From NCBI RefSeq assembly GCF_003589595.1, contig NW_020653200.1:5328036-5392035 (forward strand): a stretch of 64,000 nt of DNA. The letters run 5' to 3'. Of this stretch, positions 45,467-57,007 are shown piece after piece. This DNA is from Hyposmocoma kahamanoa. Taxonomy: Eukaryota; Arthropoda; Insecta; Lepidoptera; Cosmopterigidae. The notes under the pieces were generated by a model, which worked only from the letters and a program-made list of their open reading frames with translations, did not search any database and was not told the origin of the DNA. The position numbers were made by a program, and so were the translations under genes. Within the stretch, counting starts at the first letter, position 1. The number at the start of each line of letters is the position of its first letter.

Positions 45467-48400
45467 TTAATCTATTTCTAATTTCCTAAAACTTCCTTGC
45501 ACGGAATTGATGTCGTTGTTTTTGCTTCGTGAAGAGATAATTCCTCTCGTGCTCAGTAGTTCCATGTCATCGTGTCCAACAACCTTCTTACGTTGGTTGC
45601 GCACCAATTGCCTAGTGAAGTCGATCATGTCTTGCAGGGGTATTGCTCCACCAAACGTGCTAGGTAGACAATCGGGCTCCAAATGTTTAAGAAGTTGCTT
45701 CGTGTTTGCGTGAAACTGGAATGTTTTAAAATGAGTTCTGACACTTATAATCTTACGACACTGTTGCTTATGATATCGTATTAGAGTGCATGCCTCGTAT
45801 GTGATGTCTATGTAATTTTTCAGGACAAAAATAAAAATATGGTGTAAAATGTAGTAATCGCAATAATGTTTGTAGTTAGAATTTTAATTACCTAAATTAT
45901 ACCTCTTTCAGATACTAGAATACCTTAATAATATGTTTAAGCAATAACTTTAGGCATAAGTTTTTCTTCAACAAGTATCAGTAAAGCACTATTTGAAAAC
46001 GCGTTTGCCAGGTTTTCACTCTAAGGCGACGATTATGTGTATAGTCACTGCCTGAGACGAGTGTTGTTCAAAGGTGTGTCAAAGCTAAACAGTGGTTCCT
46101 ATACCGGCGCTTCAACTTGTGCTTACAAAATATGCACATTTTTCATGATATGTTTAGGAATAAAAGTACTTACGTAAAGTCTTTGCGCCATTTTAGACGA
46201 GATCTTGCTAATGGCGAAATCCACGATGTACTTGAAGGCGGTGGGGCAAATCATGTGGAATTCTTTGTGGCGCATTGGTACCGATTGCTGTAACGCATTT
46301 TAATTGTTTATTGTTTGGTTTTTAATATTGGCAGTCAAATGTTGGCATCAGGGAAATATGACTGGTTATTTCTAGTATAGTTGGAAAAGAGTCCACGATA
46401 CAATAATATATCCAAAAAATTCTGGAATAATTGAAATAGAGCAAGAAAGTTGCGTAACGTAAATCTTTAGAATGTGATTTTTCACTGGGTTATTGACCCG
46501 CTCACTATGCGCACGGTATTTTTGGGATGTGAAAATAAATTTGATTTACCTCTCCCCACTTCATAAGCCGGGCGAAATCGGTGGGGTTCCAGGTGCTGAT
46601 GTGTGCTGTGGTAACCCCATTGCCATCCCCCACGTGAACGAACCCGCACACTTGTTCTTGCTGGTCTTCAAGTAGCGACATGTACACCACCGCATGCGCG
46701 CGACACATATCCCAGCAGTTGAATTTCGTTGCGTTGAAACTACCTAAATAAGGATTACAACATGAGTAGGACTGTTAAAACAATGCCGCCGATCAGTCAT
46801 ATATGTATAGTCAGAAGCGTAACATTCTATCTAAAATATTTATATTTACTTCCCACTTCTCTCCGTGACTCCTTGGGATGCCCTGAAAGGTACCTTACCT
46901 ATATTCAAATCTGTAAATTAAGATCTTGCACACATGCACGCTATGCACTCACTGTTAGACACGCACACACACCCACACGCATTCACGCAGACGTTTTATA
47001 TTCCATTGCATATTTCAAGATCTTATTTATTTTCTTTATTTACTGATACATACAAAAATGTAACGTAGAGCGGGGCTTCTAACACAAATAAACTTTAATC
47101 TTATGTAATTATGGTATCTAGTAAATATATCAATATTGTTATTTTATTAAGAGTATGAAAGCTCTACTTGCATAATTGTATTATCTTGAACATATAGAAA
47201 CCAACTACGGGTCGTCTCCTCCAAAAAGTAGAACACCTTTTTTTTTTTTTTTTTTTTTAGAATAACACCCTTGAAAAGATTGTGAACCGCTAAAGTGCCG
47301 TGACAAAACAGAACAAAATAGAACACTTCGGTCCACATAAATTTATTCCATAAGTAAAGTCAAAAGAAAAAGGCTGTAACAAGAAAGTGTTATAAAAAAA
47401 TAGGAACAACGCTACAAAACTAAAAACATGAGACAGACTTGCCCCGAAAGGGCCAAGTTATACAATACTACTAGATTAAATTGGTATTAAAATTGGCATA
47501 TGATTTAGGTTTGGAACTGGTAAACGGATTTAAATTAGACGAGCAGTACTGGTCGCTGCAGAGAGTGGCGACGGAACGAAACAAAATGAGAATGGCGAGG
47601 CAAAAATTACAGAATGATTCAAAATTTGAAAACAAGTGGCCAGGAACCAGAAAAAGGGTGATAAAAAGATGGGATGACGAGGGCGGGAGGTAACATCGTC
47701 ACACGCTGAACACTAAACTGACCTAATCGATTGTATAACAATATGTACACTGTTTTATTAGCCAACTGTCGTCAGTTTGCTAACAGTTAATTGTCAGATT
47801 GTATGTAATAGCTTTAATTTCATAAGGTGCGTGCAGAACCCATGATGTTTGCTATTGTTTGTTACCTACTGCCGAGATCGTGTTTGGATAATAATAGACA
47901 TGAACTGCTTGTTATTTAAAATTATTTAACAGTATTTACTAGGTTTGTTACAACATATTATTTTCCGGACAATGAACTATAATAATAATCTTTAATTCAT
48001 CGTAGTAAGTAAATTACACTTGAAATCGTCACATTGAGTAAACTCTTTCGCAATGCATAGTATAAAATTTTTGTTTTACTATAGTTTTAAACCTCGTAAA
48101 TCGCAAATTTTGAATATCAACCACAAAGACTTCAAATAAGTAGATATTAATCAACCGGAATCGTATTATAGAAGTACCTATGTATATTAATCATGTAAGT
48201 AAATTAATTTGTGAAGACGACTGTCGAGCACAGCCGGTTTCTTTTTATTTCTTGTATTGGTTACATGTTTATCACTACTTTTCACAAAAAAGAGTTCATA
48301 ATTTTCGTCACAGAAATGTGAAAGTTATCAGATGTTGCCATTACGTATGCCTTTACGGCTACCTTCCACCTACCTACTCATGCAAAGCATCGGTTATCGC

Positions 48401-51400
48401 TCATGGTCTTGTCTGCTCATCTAATTGACTGACTACAACTAATAAGACCGTATCTTAAGTATCTTACCAATACTATACACGATCACTCGACGACCACGTG
48501 TATCACGCACTGGTGATACGGCGATGTACCTTGAAATAAAATGATCAATCAATTGTGCAATCAAAATAAAAACAGATCAAAGATATGTGTTGGTGTTTAG
48601 TGTTTATATGCTTACCTATGATTGTGGTATGGGAAGCCGAACACAGGGTATTTGTTTGAAGAAATGTGTGAAAGCAGAAAAATCGTTAAGTCCCGTTTAA
48701 AATGGTGTCAAAAGCACGAGAAGCATGAGGAGCAGATTAAAATGGACGTAATTGCAGCGCACCATTCTATGCGGGGTTTTCGTGGCTTCTGGATGGCGAC
48801 TAATAGGTTGAATAGCAAATTTAGTCACCCAGTGAGTGTTGAGGGTATCAGCGACCACAAGGATATTTGTTTGCGATACTGTATTGCCGAGTTAAAAATT
48901 AGGTACAAATTTTGTGACTGAAGATGTAAAGGACGCCATAAATACCATGACTAAAGGCACATTTCCTGTTCTCGATGGTTTCAGTATTGAACACCTTCGT
49001 TTTGCCGGCCCCCACCTCCCAAGAGTGCTGGCAATGCTCTTTACACTTCTTACTTGCCTGCCGACACTATGAGTATTGATTGTGAAAAATAAAACTGGTG
49101 ATCTGAATAATAAAAATAATTACCGACCAATCTTGCTGGCAAATGTGATCGCTAAGGTTCTGGATAGTTTACTCAACTCAAAACTCGAGAACTATGTTAA
49201 ACTACATGATATCCAGTTTTGATTTAGGCCAGGATTATCCACGGAGACTGCAATTCTCGCTTTGAAGCGAAAGATCAGTACTATACTGACTGACAGAAGC
49301 CTGTGTTTGCGTGCTTCCTGGACCTGCCCAGGGTCATTGACCTAGTTTCTTACGAGGTTTTTTTTTATATTTTCAAGTGAACGGGCGGACAAGTCGTGCG
49401 CCTGATGTTAAGCTACACGCCTGTCCATAACAGTTACAGTGCCACTTAGAGTTTTATATCGCAAAGATCTGACACTGCCACTGCGCCCATCACCCTGAGA
49501 CATAAGTTGACAAGTCCCATGTGGCTGTAATTTCACCAGCACCCTTACCCTTCAAAACCAGAACACAGTAATGCTGACATTACAGCTTGGCGGCAGAAGT
49601 AGGTAAGGTGGCAGTACTTCCCTGGACGAACTCTTTCACAAGGATTACGTATTGTGGAAGAAGCTGAAGGGTATTAATTTGCCACCTGAGCTTCTTGATG
49701 TTCTCCAATATTGGTATCTAAACCAGGTAAATATGGTAAGATGGGCTGGATCTTTCTCGGAGCTATATAAATTGGAATGCGGAGTGAGGCAGGGGGATCA
49801 GTCTCGCCCAAGCTTTTCAATGTGTACGTAAACGTACTGATTGAGGAGCTTAGCGGCGCCAGAGTCGTTGCCACATTGATAAAGTTTGCATAAATGATGT
49901 TAGTTACGCAGATATGGTGTTGCCGAGCGCTTCTGCTTGTGGTACTTCCAGAATGGTTGGCATTTGTGAGAGATTCGCTGATAAACATGGACTTATGTAC
50001 AATGTTAATAAAAGCGAAATCATGGTGTTTAACGATAAAAGAAAGAAATATGACTGTAACGTATTAAATATTAAGTTACATAAGTCTAACTATTTGGGAC
50101 ACTGGTTAACGCCTGATCCTAAAGATGATGAACATATCAAGGGAGAGCGCAGAGCGTTGTCTGTCAAAGCCAAATAACACTTTTCAGAGCATACTGATAA
50201 TTTATTGGTACACATAAAAAAGTTTATTATTATTATAACATCACAGCCCGGACATCTATGTCGAATGTTTTCTCGGTCAGATCAAGGCTTACTGGAACTG
50301 GTTATAAGAAGTATGAAAGATAAAAGATGAAGGCTGTTGAACAAAATATCTATAACTTATTTCCAAATGGACAAATGAATAATTATACAATATATGCATA
50401 ATATATGTATATAATACTCCGTAAAACATTTGCTGCGGGCCTATTAAGAGATTTTACAGCAATCCTGAGATGATTGTCTGTCAAATTCTTACTATGATTT
50501 TACAAAAACAAGGAAGTTCCATGCAGTTTAGTTACTTTGTCCGTTCGAAAGTCGTTCACCTTTGTTCTCATAGTAAAATCATACGTGCCACTTGATGTAA
50601 AACTGAACGTCTAACTGTCAAAATAAGCAATTCAAATAGGTGACTAACGAAATAGGTAGGTAATTGTTCTTTTCTATCAACTAATTACAAAAATTTGCAA
50701 TTTGTGTTAATATAAAAATATACTCGTTTTGAAAATTTCATGTAGTAATTTAATATTTTTGAAGTGAATTTAAAACAAGCACTAAAGGTTTCTAAAGAGT
50801 TCAAGGCTGACTTTGGAGCTCCCACATTGACCCCATAACCTCATTGTTACGTCACAATGTTAATAACCGCGTAGTTATCTCACAATGACTTGTTTGACGA
50901 GTACGGATAATTTTTAGGGTGCTTTGTTTAATGCGAAATTTAAAACAAATACTATTAATAAATATTGAATCATAATGTTTGACTCTACTACATAATGATA
51001 ATTACATGACATTACATCGCTGTGGATGGACTGTCTTGATTTACTTATTAGACTAAAATAGGTCTAAAGCGTACTTAGGCATTTTTCTATTGAAATGTGA
51101 AATAAATATTTACCCGTTGCTGATGATTTCCTCCAAATTCGGGTCTTCGCAGTCAAGATTCTTAAAAATTTCCGGATAATAGTTTTTCAAGCTCAGAAAC
51201 TTGAGTAGAGTCTGCTGGGCCATTGGTATGCTAAATTTTTTCTGACGAAGAAATCGCAATAGAAAGGCGTCATCTGTAAATAGTAACATATGGCTTCAAT
51301 TAAACATTAACTGAGTTGCTTTGCTTTCGGGAAGTATGAATAGACACCTATATAGCCTCAAAAGTTAATTGTAATAAGTTATGTAAGTTTGCATTTTGTC

Positions 51401-53245
51401 TAGTTGCCTTTGGATCTATTGAAACACGCGTACAAAACTATGAAAACGTGCGCAATAAGTGCGTTCCAAGCTCGTTTATAAAGTGTTTAAAGCTCATTTC
51501 CATGGATTCCACAACAACAACAACACGCCTCTTGTCCGCTCTTAGACATACATATTTTAAATGCAAGCAGGATGACTACGATGTAAGTATGCACTTGTTC
51601 AGAGTTTAAAAATATAATGGTTTGATGGAAGTATTTAACTTTTACCGTTAATATGTAAAAATGGGTATTCTATACCTCTAGCTAAACTCGACGTAGAATA
51701 CATGTCAACAAACAAAAAACATGATTTTTAGGGTTCTCACCTCAGACTTACAGTTACCACCACACTCAATATTTTTCCTCATAAATCAGTTAGGCTATAG
51801 ATAATACTAATCTTGAGGTAATGTCTGTGAAACATTTTGTTCAATAGAAGTTTCAAATCAGTAAATAGTAAGTGATTTGAAACCAACATAAAAAACACCA
51901 GTAATTATTTGTAAAACTGTGTCATCCCTAATGATTTTTGGTTTAAAGAAAGAGAGATTTCAAACATTCGAGTTCGAATATTGTAATAATTCAAGTACAC
52001 AATCGGAAATTGAGACAGGATGAGATATGTAGTAAATTAATATAAACAAAAAAATCTTACAATTTTGTTCCTCTATCTACCGTTACTACTAGTAGCAAGT
52101 ATTAATAGGTATCCAAAATTTAATTACTTTATTCATAAATCATACGTATCAATACGTGCTTTGCAAACTTTTTAATAATTGGCTAGGTAAGTATTACTTT
52201 TACATAACCCGACTTACTTGCTTACCTATTTAAATTCCAATTACGCGAGCAGGCCGTTGGCAGAGCTAGCCTATTGAGCATGAACAAAAATTTTTTTTAC
52301 ACTTGCTATCATTGGTTGCCGACCGTTGCTAGTTTTGTTGTTAAACATTCTATATAGAATAAGGCTAGACTTATAGTGAAGAATTTTAATAAATATTGGA
52401 TATAAAGGTAACACCTACTCACTGCCTGATTTATTTTGTAGGAAATCATAATTTAACATTTAGTGTCGTATTCCAGAACTCTACTCACTGCTCAAGTCAG
52501 GATTTGAGCAGACTTGAGTATGATTTCAAGCACTGGAAATACGACTAATGGCAAGGACTTGAGTATGATTTTCAGTGCTCCCTGCAGTACTCAAGTCCTG
52601 ACTTGAGCATTGAGTAGAGTTCTGGAATACGACCCTTAGACTTTTTTAAAATAGTCTTTTATTCTTTGCGTTTTATGTTTTGAACTTCTAGAGCGGTTAC
52701 ACACGACGAGTTTTAGCAACGACGCAAACGCGATGCAGTTGCCAATCGTCTACCTTGTACTACGTCTACCTCGCGTAATTTTAAGCTGCGATGGAAGCGC
52801 GTGATTTTAAGCAGCGATACAAACTCGCGCTTGCAACACTTCACTTGGAGTCGCGCGTTTGCATCGATTCAGTCTCGCATTTGCATCGATACAATCGCCT
52901 ATAAATCATAAGTGTAACGATGCAACGGCGCGTTTCACGAACGTGCGTTTGCATCGCTGCTAAAAGTCGACGTGTGTAACCACTCTTAGCGTAAATAAAG
53001 TAAAAAAGTCATATATAGACAGATAAATATTTACCTTGCCGCACGTTTCTAATGTCAGTATTCTTTTGGATCCACTCCCGCATGATGCGTAGAGACTGTT
53101 CCCGGGTGTTGGGTGTCTCCCGTAGCTCGCGTGCTGCGATTTCGGCTACATTGAGTGAGCGCGCGTTTTCTTTTTCCTTATCGTTCTTGTCTGTGATGGT
53201 TCCCCACGTTGTCCCCACGGTGAGCAGTACACTGGCCGTAGTCAT
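45467..53245 (-). CDS. CRAL-TRIO / Sec14-domain lipid-transfer protein (6 exons)
   Basis: The coding exons, in transcript order, are 53035-53245, 51114-51273, 48468-48529, 46550-46743, 46174-46287 and 45467-45715. All have GT/AG borders and matching phases (1, 2, 1, 0, 0), for 329 residues. The N-terminal helical part has AARELRETPNTREQSLRIMR and DDAFLLRFLRQKKFS. The lipid-binding domain follows: GRRVIVYSIGSFNATKF, GFVHVGDGNGV, RHKEFHMICPTAFKYIVDFA and HLEPDCLPSTFGG. These are hallmarks of the alpha-tocopherol transfer protein, clavesin and retinaldehyde-binding family, cytosolic carriers of small hydrophobic ligands. The ligand cannot be predicted. The 62-nt third exon (IAVSPVRDTRGRR) was found only because both split codons demanded it. 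The start at 53245 is the first Met after the acceptor at 53281; the frame is open back to that acceptor, so an upstream start is possible. Confidence 0.9.
47505..47695 (+). pseudogene. LINE C-terminal fragment in CRAL-TRIO intron
   Basis: Encodes LDEQYWSLQRVATERNKMRM and KWPGTRKRVIKRWDDE, resembling the C-terminal region of LINE ORF2 proteins (RxxxRWDDD). It is short, antisense to the host gene and isolated. Family placement is uncertain. Confidence 0.4.
48600..50177 (+). pseudogene. Non-LTR reverse transcriptase relic, interrupted by family A repeat
   Basis: Starting with the region before RT (FEEMCESRKIVKSRLKWCQK, RGFWMATNRLNSKFSHPVSV), the frames continue as VKDAINTMTKGTFPVLDGFS and YRPILLANVIAKVLDSLLNS. 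FRPGLSTETAILALKRK and LPPELLDVLQYWYLNQVNMV-like sequence follow (after the insert). Then comes the active-site region, SYADMV at 49903-49920, with one aspartate codon of YADD deleted, and finally ICERFADKHGLMYNVNKSEI and YLGHWLTPD. A family A repeat at 49360-49646 splits the RT in a VSYEVLWKKL-like segment. It is non-functional and lies in the second CRAL-TRIO intron, antisense. Confidence 0.85.
49360..49646 (+). repeat. Family A repeat nested in the LINE relic
   Basis: Near-complete copy from the T-run and TCAAGTGAACGGGCGGACAA to CTCTTTCACAAGG. TTACG occurs on both sides (TCTTACGAG before, GGATTACGTA after), a possible target duplication. Confidence 0.85.
50178..51113. other. Intron sequence, nothing coding seen
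   Basis: This is the remainder of the second CRAL-TRIO intron, AT-rich and without recognised repeats. Confidence 0.55.
51274..52462. other. Intron sequence, nothing coding seen
   Basis: Part of the first CRAL-TRIO intron. No repeats were recognised. Confidence 0.55.
52463..52635. mobile_element. MITE family E, second copy
   Basis: Left terminus GTGTCGTATTCCAGAACTCT and right terminus GAGTTCTGGAATACGACCC match 36729-36893. TTAG is present at both outer edges. Confidence 0.85.
52691..52985. mobile_element. 295-bp GC-rich MITE (TIR GAGCGGTTACACACG)
   Basis: Terminal inverted repeats of about 45 bp start GAGCGGTTACACACGACGAG and end with GACGTGTGTAACCACTC. The interior is rich in GCGACG and GCATCGAT. 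No coding capacity. It lies in the first CRAL-TRIO intron, only 49 bp from the first coding exon. Confidence 0.85.
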
Positions 53246-53281
53246 AATAAATATTTCGTCGGGAATAGTACAGTAGATTTG

Positions 53282-54479
53282 CTGAAAAAAGGCAAGAGGG
53301 GTAAATATTAAAATAGTTTAGATAGATTAGTAGGTACTAATGGTAACTTCATTCAGTGGCGTGTCCCCAATTTACGCGTTTGTTTTTGGAAATTGATTAT
53401 GTATTCTTAAATAAGTTCTCTGTTTATTTCGATTTAGATCTAGTTTCCTTAAACATTTTAAATAAATTTTGAAATTTTGCACTTGCGCATATATTGTTGT
53501 TTTGAAATGCAATAATATTTTCAGGCCTACGAGATTTCAATGATAATATGTCATATAATTGATTATGATTATAATTGATGTTAACGACGCGACGTGACCG
53601 TTAATTGTAAGCAGTTTTAATTCTAAAAGAGTAGTTGTAACCCTGTTTTAAGTATATAAGATCATTATAACATTTTAAATGACTTTCCGAAGTATAGCAG
53701 GTGGTATTGACGACAAATAAACAAGCTGCCAAAATAAAATGTCAGATAAGCGACACGCCTGGCAAGCCGGAGGGCCAAGACCAGTTTCAATCCTCGTGTT
53801 ATAATGCACAAAGAGGAAGAGAGTAATTAATATAAGCAACATAATACACGATGCGGGGAAACGTTACAATGTGAATTAATTAATTTGCTGTATTTGATTG
53901 TTTGAAGTTTCCTGGCAACGCGCAATTTGTGATCACTAAAAAGTAAGATATACGATAGCGACTACCTTGATGTTTCTGTTAATAATTTTGATTACTGACA
54001 ACAGGATGACAACATGGGTAATCCTATGTATATTCACTAAAGTAAATACATGTGTGCATGTAGGTTCGGAAATATGAAACCGTCAATAGCAAGATATCGT
54101 CGTCAACATTACCCAGGCGGAACGGCCTTGGTGGGGTCACGGTGGGACCAAGTACTTGCAAACTCTGGGGACAAGTTGCCAAAAGATAATGTAACAAGTA
54201 CGTTACTAAAGATGTTGACCTACGGGGTGTTACACAATTATTAAAATCAGTTCTGTAACTGCATTTATTCACTGTTCTTAGTTTTAACGCTTATTTATTC
54301 ATTCACATCAAATGCGATTATTATTACAAATTAATCGACCAATTTCGCATGAAGACGGAAAAATTTAAGCATTTATCTCTTACATCGAACTGAAATAACT
54401 CAGTGGGTACACAAAAGGCTAAATGTAATTCATACAAGCTGCAAATTTTTGTTTGCCTAACAGACCCTGAGATAGTGGA
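53282..54479. other. Upstream of CRAL-TRIO gene, nothing firm
   Basis: 53282 onward is intron or promoter of the CRAL-TRIO gene; no 5' untranslated exon could be identified. Open frames at 54024-54272 have no recognisable homology. Confidence 0.45.
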
Positions 54480-55225
54480 GTTTCTTAGGCGACTAGAGTA
54501 GTCATTGAAGAGCTAGGGCTAGTGATTAATAAAAAGAAACCTAAACTGGAGATCGTTGACCATTTTGCTACCATCAAACGTTCAGATGCACTAAAGGAAT
54601 ACGAGACCGTAGATGAGTTGTTGTATCTTGAGTCAGTCATCAGCAATAAAGGAACAGTAAACCTGAAATACGACAACGCATTGGTATTTCAAAAACTGCC
54701 ACGATACAGCTAGCAAAGATAATATGAAAGGACAGAAACATTCGCAATAGAACCTTTGTTGTATCTTTAGACACGTAATTCGCACGGTATAGTCTTGTTC
54801 ATATTTTTGTATGGTGCGGAAACCTGGACGTTTAAAGCCATTGACAAGCAAAGAATTGACGCATTTGAGATGTGGTGTTAGTGTCGCCTACTAGAGATTC
54901 TCTGTGCACATCCCACGAACGTATCTGTACTTGAGCAATTGCAGCTGCAAAATCACGAACGCATACCCTCCATACACTTAGCAGGCAGAAGCTCTGACAA
55001 CATTGAAAAACTAATTGGTACGGGCAAAATAGAGGACAAACGACCAAGAGGACGGTTCGAAGGGATGGTGTAGCCAGGTAACTGAAAATCTGGCAGTACC
55101 GCTGAATGTCACACTCCACCTAGCCGAAGACAGAGTGGCGTGGAGAAGATTTATTGACCATGATTTCCTCAAACCTCCAACAAAGAAACCAGACCTAAGG
55201 AGGAGGAGGCATATTTTTGTATAGT
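54480..55225 (+). pseudogene. RTE-like LINE C-terminal relic
   Basis: Frames encode GLVINKKKPKLEIVDH, DELLYLESVISNKG, GAETWTFKAIDKQRIDAFEM, then CAHPTNVSVLEQL, RSSDNIEKLIGTGKIEDKRP and EDRVAWRRFIDH-like sequence. This is the order of the region after RT in RTE-type elements (YLGS.IS, AETW.L...D....DAFE.WC.RR.L.I). There are many stops, and the 5' part including the active site is lost. Confidence 0.7.
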
Positions 55226-56124
55226 TACATTTTGTCATTGAAAAAAATTTACTACACGACTCACGAGTATTAACAATAAGGGTCAAAGCTAGGCCAAAGT
55301 ATCTGATGACCATTCTAATATAGGAGAATCCAAACAAAAAATGGTTTAAAAAAAACATCCTAATCAAAATGTGCATACCTACATACTATTCGTGTTATTA
55401 ACATCGACATCGATTTGTTAAATTGTTCTCTGAATGAATTTGCACAGGCTGCATATTGTAAAATTTCTTTTGGTGGTTTGTTTATTGTTGACATGTTTGA
55501 AACTAGTTAGGTAACCACACTATGGTATTATTAAATACATCTGTAATGGTAGTTGTAAGAGGTTAGTAATCATTGTTGTTTTACTATCGCATTATGTTAA
55601 ACCCGTTAGCTTAAATGTTTTTAAATATAAATAAATAAAAAACACACATTTGCGACCTTGCCAGAAACTAATAAATTATTTTGCGGTATAATAATGAGGA
55701 ACGTGTAGTGTCACAGTAAAGGAGTTTAACATCGAATCGTTGCTTATTACAAAAAAATTTATTGTTGTTAAATGGTTGTTAAGAAATGCGGAGTCTTTTT
55801 TTTAGTTATCTAGTTATTTAGCGGCATTTCTCCAAAGCCGCAATTTTCTGTGTCCATGCAGTACACTGAACTAATTTGTCAAAACAAAAAATTACAAAAA
55901 AAGAGTGTTTAGTATAGGTCAAAAGCCAACTGAAGAGCATGAATCTTGCCAATAAACCTTTCGGACCTAGTGGAAAAAAAATCCGGAATACCTAAAACCT
56001 GACAACAGTGGCGTGTCCCCATTGCAGAATCCAACACAAAGTGTCATTTTTCTCAAAATTGAAGCGGTATATCAATTTTTTTTTACTTATTAGATTATTA
56101 GATTATTTAGATTACTTAATAATA
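55226..56124. other. AT-rich sequence, no gene recognised
   Basis: Nothing coding or structured was recognised. Confidence 0.5.
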
Positions 56125-56656
56125 GGGGTTAAAGTATGAAATTGCCGATTTGTACTGAAAATCTAAATTGTTTTAAATTTTTAACAAATTTATTTAATCA
56201 AAATAGTTGCCATTATTNNNNNNNNNNNNNNNNNNNNNNNNNNNNNNNNNNNNNNNNNNNNNNNNNNNNNNNNNNNNNNNNNNNNNNNNNNNNNNNNNNN
56301 NNNNNNNNNNNNNNNNNNNNNNNNNNNNNNNNNNNNNNNNNNNNNNNNNNNNNNNNNNNNNNNNNNNNNNNNNNNNNNNNNNNNNNNNNNNNNNNNNNNN
56401 NNNNNNNNNNNNNNNNNNNNNNNNNNNNNNNNNNNNNNNNNNNNNNNNNNNNNNNNNNNNNNNNNNNNNNNNNNNNNNNNNNNNNNNNNNNNNNNNNNNN
56501 NNNNNNNNNNNNNNNNNNNNNNNNNNNNNNNNNNNNNNNNNNNNNNNNNNNNNNNNNNNNNNNNNNNNNNNNNNNNNNNNNNNNNNNNNNNNNNNNNNNN
56601 NNNNNNNNNNNNNNNNNACCTATTGCAATAAAACGGCAATTTCATACTTTAACCCC
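56125..56656. mobile_element. TIR DNA transposon containing a 400-N gap, second copy
   Basis: Termini GGGGTTAAAGTATGAAAT at 56125-56147 and complement at 56634-56656, flanked by TA, are identical to those at 8635-9114. The resolved interior reaches 56217, 44 bases further than in the first copy, and shows no coding homology. 56218-56617 is 400 N. Confidence 0.85.
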
Positions 56657-56867
56657 TAATATATTAGACTTTAGTTCACTTGTAACAAATTAGTTGACAG
56701 TACTTATAATCTGAATTTCACATTAAACTAGACAAAAGTTTTATTACAACACCAAGATTGCTGCGTGTCCTAGGCTTACGCCGGTATTCGGTGGTAGTTA
56801 CTATAATCACACTACACATCACAAGTGAAGCATTTTAGAAGCTTTCGCATTAAAAAGAATTAGTTAG

Positions 56868-56962
56868 AAGGAATTTTTTCTATGTTCGATCTTTGTATTT
56901 ATAATTATAACAAACTAGTGGAGTAATTTCACAAAAAAATAATTGAATATCATGGTGGTGAA
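56868..56962 (+). repeat. SINE family 2, 5'-truncated
   Basis: From GAAGGAATTTTTTCTATGTT (sequence following the tRNA-like head in the full copy) through the tail to ATCATGGTGGTGAAA. Confidence 0.75.
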
Positions 56963-57007
56963 ACTTCTATTTTACGAATCTGTCTAACGCTAAGCTCTTA
57001 TTATGTG

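Noticed and set aside
54024..54272. Overlapping frames on both strands (64-82 codons)
   Set aside because: No recognisable family on either strand; could be part of an unrecognised repeat.
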